A stretch of 64,000 nucleotides of DNA, taken from assembly GCA_002155105.1 (NCBI GenBank), contig MUZD01000001.1:186001-250000 (forward strand), written 5' to 3'. Below are positions 17,123 to 27,705 of the stretch, one piece after another. This DNA comes from Sedimentibacter sp. SX930 (lineage in GTDB: Bacteria > Bacillota > Bacilli > Lactobacillales > Aerococcaceae). The position numbers and the translations under genes were made by a program. The notes beneath the pieces are model-generated. The model searched no databases. It saw only the letters and a program-made list of their open reading frames with translations, and was not told the DNA's origin. Numbering within the stretch: position 1 is the stretch's first letter; each line of letters begins with the position of its first letter.

Positions 17123-17173
17123 TCCCTTTCTTTGCTTCCGGATCATCCGGGTGGCGGAGCAAGGGATTTTTTG
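17123..17173 (+). terminator. Terminator after repeat copy A
   Basis: TTGCTTCCG (17132-17140) pairs with CGGAGCAA (17155-17162), extended by TCCC/GGGA, then T7. Confidence 0.6.
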
Positions 17174-17201
17174 TTGGTTTCGCGATGAGTGAGCGTGCAA
17201 C

Positions 17202-17230
17202 TTGAACTCTGGCCGGCAGCTTGTTATGAT
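17202..17230 (+). promoter_or_regulatory. Promoter of the flavodoxin-fold oxidoreductase
   Basis: TTGAAC (17202-17207), 17 bases, TATGAT (17225-17230), 36 bases before the start codon. Confidence 0.7.
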
Positions 17231-17266
17231 TCGAATGAAGAACTATTGAGAGAATGAGGTGAAAGG

Positions 17267-17971
17267 ATGCAAACATTGATCATAGTCAGCCACCCGACGC
17301 TGGCTGATTCCAACGCGCAAAGGTTTCTGTGGGAAAGTCTTCCGGCTGAAGGGGTGACTTGGCACCATCTCGAATCGGTTTATCCGGATGGACAGATCGA
17401 TCGGGAAGCCGAACAACAGCAATTGCTCCAGTATGACCGCATCATCTTCCAATTCCCGTTCTATTGGTACAGCTCTCCGGCATTTTTGAAGCAATGGCAG
17501 GATGTCGTCCTGACTGAAGGTTTCGCCTACGGAGTTGACGGTAGCAGGCTGTCGGGGAAAGAATTCGGCCTCGTTCTGGCCCTTGGTGTGAACGAACGCG
17601 AATACCAAGCAGGGGGCAGGGAAGGCTTCACGATTTCGGAACTGACCCGGCCTTACCAAGCGATGGCGACAAAATGCGGCATGGCGTACTTGCCGACGCT
17701 CGTCGTTTCAAAATTCGATTATCTGAGCGACACCAAGAAGAAAGAATTGCTGATCGCCTATCAGCAATACCTGACCAAAGACAATGACGCCAGTCTCAAG
17801 TCTTCAGAAAATTGGTTCAAACTCCAACTGCAGTCGCTCGGGAAAGCGGGACTTTCCGAAGCGGATCAGCAACTGGTGGAGCATCTGCTCGCCGTAATGG
17901 AGGACAACCGCGAGCAATTGGATGATCTGGCGTGGACGTTGGCACAGATGGAAGGCAATCAGCTTGGATAA
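17267..17971 (+). CDS. NAD(P)H dehydrogenase (quinone)/flavodoxin-2-fold oxidoreductase
   Basis: A 234-residue cytoplasmic flavoprotein of the NQO/KefF/MdaB group: MQTLIIVSHPTLADSNAQRF is the flavin-phosphate loop and RIIFQFPFYWYSSPAFLKQWQDVVLTEGFAYG is the usual second flavin segment (split here by description only). Members reduce quinones or nitro and azo compounds with NAD(P)H. The C-terminal 60 residues (DNDASLKSSENWFKLQLQSL onward) form a charged helical extension. It has its own promoter and is followed at 20 bases by a small gene. Confidence 0.85.
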   Translation: MQTLIIVSHPTLADSNAQRFLWESLPAEGVTWHHLESVYPDGQIDREAEQQQLLQYDRIIFQFPFYWYSSPAFLKQWQDVVLTEGFAYGVDGSRLSGKEFGLVLALGVNEREYQAGGREGFTISELTRPYQAMATKCGMAYLPTLVVSKFDYLSDTKKKELLIAYQQYLTKDNDASLKSSENWFKLQLQSLGKAGLSEADQQLVEHLLAVMEDNREQLDDLAWTLAQMEGNQLG

Positions 17972-17991
17972 GGATAAAGCGAGGGATTACA

Positions 17992-18174
17992 ATGGAAACT
18001 GAAAATTGGGCGCAGAAACAACTGGACCATTTAGTGGAAACGAGCAAGGATTACCGACAAAAAGCGCTTTTTCAGGAAACGAAGAAGCTTTTCCAGGATC
18101 AGTACCAACGGATGGAACAGATGGAAGGCGAACTGGACGGGCGGATGTGGAGCCCGAAAGAGTGGTCGAATTAG
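17992..18174 (+). CDS. Small hypothetical protein, 60 residues
   Basis: Not recognised. The 60-residue product (METENWAQKQLDHL..SPKEWSN) is helical, charged and rich in E, K, Q and M, with no membrane segment. It begins 20 bases after the oxidoreductase stop behind GCGAGGGA and ends just before a terminator, so it looks like the second gene of that operon. A longer frame starting inside the upstream gene is unlikely. Confidence 0.55.
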   Translation: METENWAQKQLDHLVETSKDYRQKALFQETKKLFQDQYQRMEQMEGELDGRMWSPKEWSN

Positions 18175-18184
18175 AAAACGCAAA

Positions 18185-18226
18185 AAATAGAGGGCAGCTG
18201 AGCATTTGCTTGGCTGTCCTCTATTT
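18185..18226. terminator. Bidirectional terminator, hypothetical gene / GNAT gene
   Basis: AAATAGAGGGCAGC (18185-18198) pairs with GGCTGTCCTCTATTT (18212-18226) between convergent genes. Confidence 0.75.
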
Positions 18227-18233
18227 AGGTTGT

Positions 18234-18773
18234 TTATTGTTTTGGTGTGAGCGGATATTGGTAGACGTAGTCGTCCATCACGAAGCCGCCTCCGATGGGG
18301 GAGACGATGGATTCCGTTCGCACAAAACCGTATTTTTCGTAGAATGCGATCGAACCTTCGTTGTATTTGTTGACGGTAAGCTCCAGGGCATTTTTATGTT
18401 CCTTGCTAGCCAAATCGACCATTTTTTGCATGATTTGATAGGCATAGCCTTTTCCGCGGGCTTCCTGCAGCAGGTAGAGCTTGCTGATGAACAGTTTGTC
18501 GTCCTGCAACTGGATAGCCAGATACCCGGCGGATTGGCCCTCGCTTTTGATGAGGAAATAATCCAATTTGCCTGTTTCGATATCCTCTTCCAAGTTCGCT
18601 CTGGATTGGATATTCTCCAACATATAGGTCACTTGGTCCGGACCTAGGATCGGCAGATAGTACTCATGCCAGATGATGTCGGCCAAACGGGAAAGTTCAT
18701 TGATCTGCTCCATGCTTTCGACCGGCTCCAATCGGAGTGCGGCTTCGCGCGAAAATAGTTGCGGGGTTGTCAT
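18234..18773 (-). CDS. GNAT-family N-acetyltransferase
   Basis: A 179-residue GCN5-type acetyltransferase. Acetyl-CoA motif A is visible as ISKLYLLQEARGKGYAYQIM (R/Q-x-x-G-x-G/A), followed by ELTVNKYNEGSIAFYEKYGF, the usual motif B. It begins one base after the tyrS stop codon, so it is translated from the tyrS mRNA and should respond to the tyrosine T-box. The substrate is unknown. Confidence 0.85.
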   Translation of the reverse strand: MTTPQLFSREAALRLEPVESMEQINELSRLADIIWHEYYLPILGPDQVTYMLENIQSRANLEEDIETGKLDYFLIKSEGQSAGYLAIQLQDDKLFISKLYLLQEARGKGYAYQIMQKMVDLASKEHKNALELTVNKYNEGSIAFYEKYGFVRTESIVSPIGGGFVMDDYVYQYPLTPKQ

Positions 18774-18774
18774 A

Positions 18775-20037
18775 TCAAGCCACCAACTTTACCAGGAAAT
18801 ATTTCTTTTTGCCGCGGCGCACGAGGATAAAGCGGCCTTCGAAAGAATTTTCGGCAGTGATGATGAATTCCAAATCCGTGACTTTATCGCCGTTGATGGA
18901 GATGGCGCCGTTTTGGATGTCTTCGCGTGACTGGCGGCGTGACGGTTCGATGCCGAGATCGACCAGCCAAGTGACCAATTCCTGCTCTTTCAGGTCGGAC
19001 TCGAAAGTAGGCATATTTTTGAATCCTTCAGCGATTTCATCGGCGGTCAATTCCTTCACTTCACCGGTAAACAGGGCTTCGGTGATCTTTAAAGCGTCTG
19101 CCAGAGCTTGTTCGCTGTGGACGAAGCGTGTCATTTCGGATGCCAAAACTTTTTGGGCTTCGCGTTTGTGCGGCTCTGTTTCAACTTTTTCAGTCAGGGA
19201 ATCGATCTCTTCCTTCGAAAGGAAAGTGAAATACTTCAGGTATTTGATGACATCGCGGTCGTCCTGGTTCACCCAGAATTGGTAGAACTCGTAAGGCGTT
19301 GTTTTTTTCGGGTCCAACCAGACAGCACCGCCGGCAGTTTTGCCGAATTTCGTGCCGTCCGCCTTCAACATCAAAGGAATCGTCAAACCGAAAGCGTTTG
19401 CTTCCGCGCCTTCTTTTTTACGGATCAGGTCCAAACCGGCAGTGATGTTGCCCCATTGATCTTGGCCGCCAATCTGAAGGTTGACGCCCTCATTCTGGAA
19501 TAGGTGCAGGAAGTCCATGGACTGGAGAATTTGGTAAGTGAATTCCGTGAAGGAAATGCCGGTGTCCAGACGGCTGGCTACGATATCTTTCGCCAACATC
19601 GTATTGATGTTGAAGTTCTTGCCGAAGTCGCGCAGGAAATCCAACAGTGTCAAATCTTTCGTCCAGTCGTAATTGTTGACGAGGCGGATGTCAGCCGAAC
19701 TGTCCGATAGAAACAGTTTCTTCATTTGAGAGGTCAAAGCATTTGCATTCTCGACGACTTGATCCATCGATTGCAGAACTCTTTCTTCGCTCTTTCCGCT
19801 TGGATCGCCTATCGATCCGGTCGCGCCGCCGATCAGGATAACGGGCTTGTGTCCTGCCAATTGGAATCTCTTCAATACTATGAAGGGAATCAGATGTCCG
19901 ATATGCAGGCTGTCGCCGGTAGGGTCAACGCCGCAATACAGGCCAATCTGCTCATCCTCCGTTAATTTGCGCAAACCTGCCGCGTCCGTTTGTTGATTGA
20001 TGGCGCCGCGCCATTCTAATTCGTCTATGATATTCAT
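18775..20037 (-). CDS. tyrS: Tyrosyl-tRNA synthetase
   Basis: A 420-residue class I aminoacyl-tRNA synthetase charging tRNA-Tyr. YCGVDPTGDSLHIGHLIPF contains the HIGH motif, KFGKT is the KMSKS-type loop, and a C-terminal S4-like RNA-binding domain (about 350-415; SRRQSREDIQNGAISINGDKV) is present. ATGs at 20046 and 20037 are in frame; GAGG (20048-20051) is ten bases from the second but one base from the first, so 20037 is preferred. Expression is controlled by the T-box leader directly upstream. Confidence 0.96.
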   Translation of the reverse strand: MNIIDELEWRGAINQQTDAAGLRKLTEDEQIGLYCGVDPTGDSLHIGHLIPFIVLKRFQLAGHKPVILIGGATGSIGDPSGKSEERVLQSMDQVVENANALTSQMKKLFLSDSSADIRLVNNYDWTKDLTLLDFLRDFGKNFNINTMLAKDIVASRLDTGISFTEFTYQILQSMDFLHLFQNEGVNLQIGGQDQWGNITAGLDLIRKKEGAEANAFGLTIPLMLKADGTKFGKTAGGAVWLDPKKTTPYEFYQFWVNQDDRDVIKYLKYFTFLSKEEIDSLTEKVETEPHKREAQKVLASEMTRFVHSEQALADALKITEALFTGEVKELTADEIAEGFKNMPTFESDLKEQELVTWLVDLGIEPSRRQSREDIQNGAISINGDKVTDLEFIITAENSFEGRFILVRRGKKKYFLVKLVA

Positions 20038-20070
20038 GTGCTTCATTCCTCTTCTCGTAAATTTATATGC

Positions 20071-20318
20071 AAAAAAATCCCTGTCCAGACAAGAAAATTC
20101 TTGTTTGAACAGGGACGATAGTTATCGTGGTACCACCCAGCTTGCAGAATCATCCTGAATCGGAAAGACTTTGCCACTCTGACATGTATCGTATGCCGGC
20201 CGCTTATGCGCATAAGAAAGCTCCAAAGTGTAATTCGAATCCAGGCTTGCATCAGCTTCCACCAGCCGCTGACTCTCTATAGGACAAAATCCCGATTCTA
20301 CTGTCTTTTTCATCGCTT
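20071..20318 (-). promoter_or_regulatory. Tyrosine T-box riboswitch, tyrS leader
   Basis: The minus strand carries the T-box core GGGTGGTACCACG (plus 20126-20138) and a downstream terminator TCCCTGT/ACAGGGA with T7 (20071-20116). Upstream, the stem I pattern AGAGAGTCAGCGGCTGGTGG and the specifier region GAATTACACT are seen, giving UAC (plus 20230-20232), the tyrosine codon. Uncharged tRNA-Tyr should stabilise the antiterminator and turn on tyrS and the GNAT gene. Confidence 0.93.
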
Positions 20319-20343
20319 TTTCTTTTATTGTTTAATTGCCGTA

Positions 20344-20373
20344 AGTATAGCGCAGTAAAACTTCAGATGTCAA
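20344..20373 (-). promoter_or_regulatory. Promoter of the tyrS T-box transcript
   Basis: Minus-strand TTGACA (20368-20373), 18 bases, TATACT (20344-20349). Confidence 0.8.
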
Positions 20374-20483
20374 CAGTGACAACGAAAAAAGTAATGCTAC
20401 AGGAATGTTACAAAGTCGGAACGTGCATGAAATATTACTGATGGCGCGGATTTGGACACATTAGGAGAGTCATTTTACAGAAA

Positions 20484-20500
20484 TGTTACAGTTAGGATAC
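20484..20500 (+). promoter_or_regulatory. Possible WalR/VicR box upstream of the PcsB-like gene
   Basis: TGTTAC-N5-GGATAC: the first half fits TGTWAH fully and the second at four of six positions. Another TGTTAC lies at 20406. PcsB-type genes are known WalR targets in streptococci. The 20501-20641 leader is AT-rich with TTATGAT near 20548 as a possible -10. Confidence 0.35.
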
Positions 20501-20641
20501 AACTTGACGAAACCGGGTTAAACGAAAAAAAACTATGTTATGATTCATTATGTTGATGAATCTTAAGAAAAACTATAAAAAGTTAAAAGATATATAAGAA
20601 TTATAACTAACGACAATCGAATGTAAGTGGAGGAATTAGAC

Positions 20642-21958
20642 TTGAAGAAGAAATTAGTGGCTATCGCATTAGCAGGTACGATCCTTGCAACAAGTATAGT
20701 AACGCCTTTTACAGCTCAAGCAGATGAAATCTTAACAAAAATCCAACAGCAAGAAACTAAAATTTCTGATTTGGACAGCAAACAAAACACAGCAGCAGAA
20801 AACTTGTCTGCAATCACTGCAGAAGTTGATGCAGCCGAACAAAGAGCAGAGACTCTATTGGCAAACCGCGTAAAGACACAAGATGAGATTGTTGCATTAC
20901 AAGAAGATATTGCCGAATTGCAAGTTGTCATCGCGCAACGCGAAGAACAACTGGATGAGCAAGCAAGATCTGTTCAAGTGAACGGTTCAAACGAAAACTA
21001 CTTGAACTTTATCGTAGCATCCGAATCTTTCACAGATTTAGTATCCCGCATTGATGTTGTATCAAAAATGGTTTCAGCCAATAAAGAATTGGTAGAACAG
21101 CAAGTTGCGGATCAAAAAGCTGTTGAGGACAAGAAAAATAAAACTGAAGATAACTTAAATGAAATCAATGCAATGGCCATGGAGTTGGAACAACTTAAAG
21201 GCGATCTGCAAGTGAAGAGAATCGAACAAGAGAGCGCAGTTGCCGCTTTGGCTGCTGAAAAAGCAACAGCTGAGTCCGACCGCGAAATGTTCTTGGCGCA
21301 AAAAGAAGAGGCTGACCAACGCGCTGCCGCAGAGGCTGCTTCCATTGCCGCAGCTGAAGCTGCCGCAGCAACTGTAGCTGCAACAGTCGCACAAGCAAGT
21401 TCAGAAGAATCTTCAACCGCTGCTTCAAGCGTTGATATTGCATCAAGCACAGTTGCAAGTTCCGAGTCAGCAGCTCCTGCTCAAACAGTTGCAGCTGCAC
21501 CAGTTGTTGAGAGTGCACCAGTTGTGTCTGCTCCAGCAGCACCAGTCGTCAGCGCACCAGTTGTGGCTGCGCCAGTCGTAACTGCACCGGTATTATCAGC
21601 ACCAACAGGAGATGTTGTTTCCATTGCTGCACAATATATCGGAGTTCCTTATGTATGGGGCGGAAAAACACCATCAGGCTTTGACTGCTCAGGCTTCACT
21701 TCTTATGTTTTCAGACAAGCATACGGCATCGAAATCGGTGGCTACACAGTTCCGCAAGAAAACTCAGGTACGCAGATTGCTGTATCAGCCGCACAAGCGG
21801 GAGATTTAATTTTCTGGGGTTCAAGAGGCGCGACTTATCACGTGGCTATTTACGTAGGCGGCGGACAATACATCCACGCTCCAGCACCAGGCCAAACAGT
21901 TACTTATTCTTCTTACAACCTTTCCGGCGCATCATTTGCCGTACGTGTTGCAAGATAA
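20642..21958 (+). CDS. Secreted PcsB-like NlpC/P60 cell-wall hydrolase
   Basis: A 438-residue exported protein. A signal peptide (MKKKLVAIALAGTILATSIV, cleavage probably after AQA) is followed by a long coiled coil (about 28-230), a low-complexity Ala/Ser/Val/Pro linker (about 235-325), and a C-terminal NlpC/P60 peptidase (about 328-438) with catalytic Cys in DCSGF and His in YHVAIYVG. The layout matches PcsB/CwlO-type hydrolases that are activated by FtsEX and split peptidoglycan at division or elongation. Start is TTG 20642, eight bases after GGAGG; the GTG at 20627 overlaps the ribosome site. Confidence 0.88.
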   Translation: MKKKLVAIALAGTILATSIVTPFTAQADEILTKIQQQETKISDLDSKQNTAAENLSAITAEVDAAEQRAETLLANRVKTQDEIVALQEDIAELQVVIAQREEQLDEQARSVQVNGSNENYLNFIVASESFTDLVSRIDVVSKMVSANKELVEQQVADQKAVEDKKNKTEDNLNEINAMAMELEQLKGDLQVKRIEQESAVAALAAEKATAESDREMFLAQKEEADQRAAAEAASIAAAEAAAATVAATVAQASSEESSTAASSVDIASSTVASSESAAPAQTVAAAPVVESAPVVSAPAAPVVSAPVVAAPVVTAPVLSAPTGDVVSIAAQYIGVPYVWGGKTPSGFDCSGFTSYVFRQAYGIEIGGYTVPQENSGTQIAVSAAQAGDLIFWGSRGATYHVAIYVGGGQYIHAPAPGQTVTYSSYNLSGASFAVRVAR

Positions 21959-21972
21959 TCCGAAAAATTCAC

Positions 21973-21999
21973 GACAGTCCTCCGGGGCTGTCTTTTTTT
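21973..21999 (+). terminator. Terminator after the NlpC/P60 gene
   Basis: GACAGTCC/GGGGCTGTC with a short loop, followed by T7. Confidence 0.8.
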
Positions 22000-22026
22000 G
22001 ATTTTTGCGTTTATGAAGGGAAACTG

Positions 22027-22057
22027 TTGACCTTCACGCAGCGTCAAGGTGTAAGAT
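22027..22057 (+). promoter_or_regulatory. MerR-type promoter with 19-bp spacer and dyad operator
   Basis: TTGACC (22027-22032) and TAAGAT (22052-22057) are 19 bases apart. The spacer region contains GACCTTCACGC-A-GCGTCAAGGTG, matching at 9 of 11 arm positions, as for Mta/BmrR/TipA activators that untwist an overlong spacer. The regulator should control its own gene. Confidence 0.8.
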
Positions 22058-22078
22058 GAAATCAACGGAGGGGATAAG

Positions 22079-22846
22079 ATGGAATATACGATTCAAAAAT
22101 TGAGCCGTCTGGCCGGCATCAGTACGAGGACACTGCGCTACTATGACGAAATCGGCCTGCTGAAGCCCAAACGCACCAGTTCCTCCGGCTATCGCATCTA
22201 TGGTGAAGCAGAGCTGGACAGGCTGCAGCAGATCCTGTTCTTCAAACAGCTGTCCTTTTCGCTTGATGAAATCAAATCAGCGATGGATGATCCGGCCTAT
22301 GACGCGGAACGTTCGTTGGTCGCGCATAAACAGGCATTGCTGGAGAAAAAGAAGGAAATCGAATTGCTGATCAAAACGGTCGATGCTACGCTTAATGAAA
22401 AAAGAGGAGGGAAAAAAATGAGCGACAAAGAGAAATTTGAAGGCTTGAAGAAAGAACTGCTCGACGAGAACGAAACCCGCTACGGACAGGAAATCCGCGG
22501 AAAATACGGAGAAAAGACAGTTGCGGCCTCGAACAAGAAGTTCGCAGGAATGAGCGAAGCGGATTTTGACGCAATGCAGGAGCTGGCAGCACGCTTGCAG
22601 GAGCTGCTGACGGAAGCAATGGCCACGGGGGATACCGGCGGAGAGGCTGCATTGGCGGTTGCTGCGTTGCATAAACAGTGGCTGAGCTATACTTGGCCGA
22701 CCTACTCCCCGGAAGCGCATCGCGGCCTGGCCCAGATGTATGTCGACGACGAAAGATTCACCGCTTACTACGACAAAGCATCAGGCAAAGGGGCCGCTGC
22801 CTTTTTACGGGATGCAATCCACAACTATACTGAAAAAGCTGAATGA
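22079..22846 (+). CDS. MerR-family regulator with TipAS effector domain
   Basis: A 255-residue Mta/TipA-type activator: N-terminal MerR winged helix (YTIQKLSRLAGISTRTLRYY, residues 3-72), a coiled dimerisation helix (about 75-115), and a C-terminal TipAS domain (about 130-250; KWLSYTWPTY-like QWLSYTWPTYSPEAHRGLAQ). TipAS domains bind thiopeptides or bulky drugs and trigger multidrug resistance genes. No transporter lies next to it, so its only evident local target is its own promoter. Confidence 0.88.
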   Translation: MEYTIQKLSRLAGISTRTLRYYDEIGLLKPKRTSSSGYRIYGEAELDRLQQILFFKQLSFSLDEIKSAMDDPAYDAERSLVAHKQALLEKKKEIELLIKTVDATLNEKRGGKKMSDKEKFEGLKKELLDENETRYGQEIRGKYGEKTVAASNKKFAGMSEADFDAMQELAARLQELLTEAMATGDTGGEAALAVAALHKQWLSYTWPTYSPEAHRGLAQMYVDDERFTAYYDKASGKGAAAFLRDAIHNYTEKAE

Positions 22847-22968
22847 CGCTGGAAAGGCCGGGAGCTGTAATTTTCTTTCGGCTTTTTTGGTGCGTGGATC
22901 CGGAGGTGCAGGCGTTGGCAAGGGGTTGCCGCTTGTTTCGAATTTCGCCCCCAAACCCTTGACTTTTG

Positions 22969-22977
22969 TGGTAGAAT
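22969..22977 (+). promoter_or_regulatory. Extended -10 upstream of metG
   Basis: TGGTAGAAT is an extended -10 without a well-placed -35, about 58 bases before the start. No T-box or SAM riboswitch features were seen in 22847-23034. Confidence 0.4.
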
Positions 22978-23013
22978 GGTACGGTAAGTTGCGTACATTC
23001 GCAAAGAACTTAG

Positions 23014-25053
<2,040 letters not shown>

Positions 25054-25068
25054 GGGTTTTTGTGATTC

Positions 25069-25104
25069 AAGGAGCCTGGGACAGTTGTCCCGGACTCCTT
25101 TGTC
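25069..25104 (+). terminator. Terminator between metG and tatD
   Basis: AAGGAG..GGGAC pairs with GTCCC..CTCCTT around a four-base loop, then TTTG. The short U tract suggests read-through into tatD. Confidence 0.55.
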
Positions 25105-25166
25105 CATTTTAGATGCAGAAGAATCAGGGCAGGCTAAGCCTTCCCGCAGGAACCGGAAAGGAATCT

Positions 25167-25949
25167 ATGGATAAACTATTATTTGATACACACACGCATC
25201 TGAATGTGGACGCTTTTGTGGAAGATGTGGATGCGGCCATCGGAAGGGCCCACGAAGCCGGTGTCGGAAGATTTGCGGTAGTGGGATTCGATGCGGACAC
25301 AATAAAAAAATCGCTCGAATTGAGCGCAAAATATCCCGAAATCTACAGCATCATCGGCTGGCATCCTACTGAAGCAGCCACCTATACTGCAGCAGTGGAA
25401 GACAGCCTGATGGCATTGCTTGAAGAAAAAAAGGTTGTTGCCATGGGCGAGATGGGTCTGGACTATCACTGGGACACAGCGCCGCATGACGTCCAAGCGA
25501 AAGTGTTCAGAAGGCAAATCGCGATCGCAAAAGAATTGGAACTGCCGATCAGCATCCATATGCGTGATGCCATCGAAGACACGTACCGCATTCTGAAGGA
25601 AGAGGATGTGCGCGACATAGGCGGCATCATGCACAGCTTCAGCGGTGACGTGAACTACATGAAGAAGTTTTTGGATTTGGGCATGCACATTTCGATCAGC
25701 GGCGTCGTCACCTTCAAAAAGGCGACAGAAGTGCATGAAGTGGCCAAAGCTGTTCCGATCGAGAGACTCTTGGTCGAAACTGATGCGCCTTATCTGGCTC
25801 CCGTTCCTTTCCGGGGAAAGCGAAACGAGCCGGCATATGTCCGCTATGTAGCCGAAAAGATTGCTGAATTACGTGGCCAGACCTTCGAAGAGATCGCGCT
25901 GCAGACTACCAAAAACGCAAATACATTATTCGGGTTGGATGATAGATGA
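25167..25949 (+). CDS. tatD: TatD-family metal-dependent hydrolase/DNase
   Basis: A 260-residue TIM-barrel deoxyribonuclease. Metal ligands are recognisable in FDTHTHLN (HxH), [11 protein letters not shown] (Glu), [14 protein letters not shown] and [12 protein letters not shown] (Asp). I used the ATG at 25167 after GGAAAGGAA; an upstream extension to 25113 would run through low-quality sequence. It overlaps rnmV by ATGA. Members trim 3' DNA ends and are linked to DNA repair and RNA processing. Confidence 0.93.
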   Translation: MDKLLFDTHTHLNVDAFVEDVDAAIGRAHEAGVGRFAVVGFDADTIKKSLELSAKYPEIYSIIGWHPTEAATYTAAVEDSLMALLEEKKVVAMGEMGLDYHWDTAPHDVQAKVFRRQIAIAKELELPISIHMRDAIEDTYRILKEEDVRDIGGIMHSFSGDVNYMKKFLDLGMHISISGVVTFKKATEVHEVAKAVPIERLLVETDAPYLAPVPFRGKRNEPAYVRYVAEKIAELRGQTFEEIALQTTKNANTLFGLDDR

Positions 25950-26545
25950 AAATAGAAGAGATTATAGTGGTCGAGGGGAAAGACGATACAAGACGGATCA
26001 AACTGGCGGTGGAAGCTGATACGATCGAAACGAACGGATCAGCAATCAACGAAGAAACGCTGCAGCTGATCGCCCATGCGCAAGCGACACGTGGCGTCAT
26101 CGTCTTCACCGATCCGGATTTTCCAGGCGGGAAGATCCGGGCAACGATCGTTGAACGGATCCCAGGCGTCAAGCATGCGTTTTTACGCAAGGATGACGCG
26201 CAATCCCCGAAAGGCGGAAGCCTCGGAATCGAGCATGCCTCTCCGGAAACCATAAGGGAAGCGCTGAAGAATATCTACACGCAAAGACAAGCAGAAACGA
26301 GCGACATCGACAGGAAATTCTTGGATGAATGGCGTTTGGTCGGACATGCTGACTCAAGCCGTTACCGGGAGTTGCTGGGGGATGCGCTTGGGATCGGTCA
26401 TACGAACGGGAAACAGTTGTTGAAACGTCTGCGCATGTTCCAATTGGAAAAAGAAGCTGTTAACGCAGCGATGACGGCCATTTTGAAAGAACTGGATGAA
26501 AAGGATAGCCTGACCGCTCTGCGGCAGGAGGAGGAAAACAAATGA
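25946..26545 (+). CDS. rnmV: Ribonuclease M5 (5S rRNA maturase)
   Basis: A 199-residue Toprim-domain nuclease that trims both ends of 5S rRNA precursor. The Toprim glutamate is in [13 protein letters not shown] and the DxD pair in [12 protein letters not shown]. Start and stop overlap neighbouring genes by four bases each, so tatD, rnmV and rsmA form one tightly coupled unit. Confidence 0.95.
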   Translation: MKIEEIIVVEGKDDTRRIKLAVEADTIETNGSAINEETLQLIAHAQATRGVIVFTDPDFPGGKIRATIVERIPGVKHAFLRKDDAQSPKGGSLGIEHASPETIREALKNIYTQRQAETSDIDRKFLDEWRLVGHADSSRYRELLGDALGIGHTNGKQLLKRLRMFQLEKEAVNAAMTAILKELDEKDSLTALRQEEENK

Positions 26546-27441
26546 GTGGATTAGAATACCATAAGGATATAGCAACACCGAGCAGAACGAACGCCATCTT
26601 AAAAAAATACCATTTGACCATGAAGAAGAGCCTAGGCCAAAATTTTTTGGTTGACCCGAATATACTGACGAAGATGGTTGCTGCAGCCGGCATAGATGAA
26701 AACACCAATGTGATCGAGATCGGCCCCGGTATCGGAGCCTTGACGGAACGCCTTGCCAGAGAAGCCAAAAAAGTAGTGGCATTTGAAGTGGACAAACGTC
26801 TGGCGCCGATTCTGAAGACGGAACTTGCGGAATACGATAATATCGAAATCATTTTTCAGGATATTCTGGAGGCAAATGTTCCGCAAGTCATCGAAGAGCA
26901 TTTTGAACCGGCCGACCGCTTGGTGGTGGCAGCGAATCTGCCTTACTATATCACGACGCCGATCATCATGAATTTCATAGAGACTGACTTACCGATCGAC
27001 ACGTTTGTGATGATGATGCAAAAGGAAGTCGCTCAACGCATGACAGCCAAGCCTGGAACGAAAGCATTCGGTTCATTGACGATTGCTATCGACTACTATA
27101 CAGAAGCCGAGATTGCCTTCATCGTTCCGAAAACCGTTTTTGTGCCGCAACCGAATGTCGATTCAGCAATCCTGAAGCTGCAGCGCAGAGCGGAACCTAA
27201 AGTCAAAGTTACCGATGAGGCGTTCTTCTTTGATTTGGTGCGCGCCGGGTTCAATCAACGCAGAAAAACGCTCTGGAACAATCTGCAGTCCCGCTACGGC
27301 AAAACCGAAGAGATCAAGGCAGCTTTGACAGCGGGACTTGAAGAAGCCGGCATTGAGCCTTCAAAACGGGGAGAAGCGCTGAGCATCGAACAATTTGCGG
27401 ACTTGGCGAATGCCTTGGTCAAATATTTGGACGTTCAATAG
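26542..27441 (+). CDS. rsmA: 16S rRNA dimethyladenosine transferase (KsgA)
   Basis: A 299-residue SAM-dependent methyltransferase that dimethylates the two adjacent adenosines in the 3' hairpin of 16S r[15 protein letters not shown], the SAM motif [16 protein letters not shown] and the catalytic [11 protein letters not shown] are all present, with the helical C-terminal domain following. A strong purine-rich ribosome site (GGAGGAGG) precedes the ATG. Loss of this enzyme gives kasugamycin resistance in many bacteria. Confidence 0.97.
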   Translation: MSGLEYHKDIATPSRTNAILKKYHLTMKKSLGQNFLVDPNILTKMVAAAGIDENTNVIEIGPGIGALTERLAREAKKVVAFEVDKRLAPILKTELAEYDNIEIIFQDILEANVPQVIEEHFEPADRLVVAANLPYYITTPIIMNFIETDLPIDTFVMMMQKEVAQRMTAKPGTKAFGSLTIAIDYYTEAEIAFIVPKTVFVPQPNVDSAILKLQRRAEPKVKVTDEAFFFDLVRAGFNQRRKTLWNNLQSRYGKTEEIKAALTAGLEEAGIEPSKRGEALSIEQFADLANALVKYLDVQ

Positions 27442-27478
27442 AACATCAAAAAATAACCTGATATTTTCGCGTCCAGAG

Positions 27479-27546
27479 GCACCATCGGTACGGATGCCTC
27501 ACCATCCGGATCCCATTGCGAAGGGAAGGTGATGCATCCGCGGTGC
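27479..27546 (+). terminator. Imperfect hairpin between rsmA and veg
   Basis: GGATGCCTCACCATCC (27492-27507) pairs with GGAAGGTGATGCATCC (27524-27539), extended by GGCACC/CGGTGC. Only a short T tract follows; termination is plausible but not certain. Confidence 0.5.
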
Positions 27547-27625
27547 AATTTTCCGATCAGTAGTTTTACTAAATAAAAGTAAAAAAAGTTTATAAGATTT
27601 CTTTAAAAATTTATTCGTTTCATAG

Positions 27626-27682
27626 TTGCGTGCATACGTCCTCTGTGATATACTTGTTAATTTAATTTATCTGTGTTATACT
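27626..27682 (+). promoter_or_regulatory. Two overlapping tandem veg promoters
   Basis: P1: TTGCGT (27626-27631), 17 bases, TATACT (27649-27654). P2: TTGTTA (27654-27659), 17 bases, TATACT (27677-27682). The last base of P1's -10 is the first base of P2's -35, a 28-base period. Confidence 0.75.
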
Positions 27683-27705
27683 GTGAATCAGTGAGGTGAA
27701 ACAGA

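Noticed and set aside
20122-20313. Open frame on the minus strand upstream of tyrS (63 codons)
   Set aside because: It lies wholly inside the T-box leader and its codons coincide with the conserved RNA motifs; no ribosome site of its own stands out.
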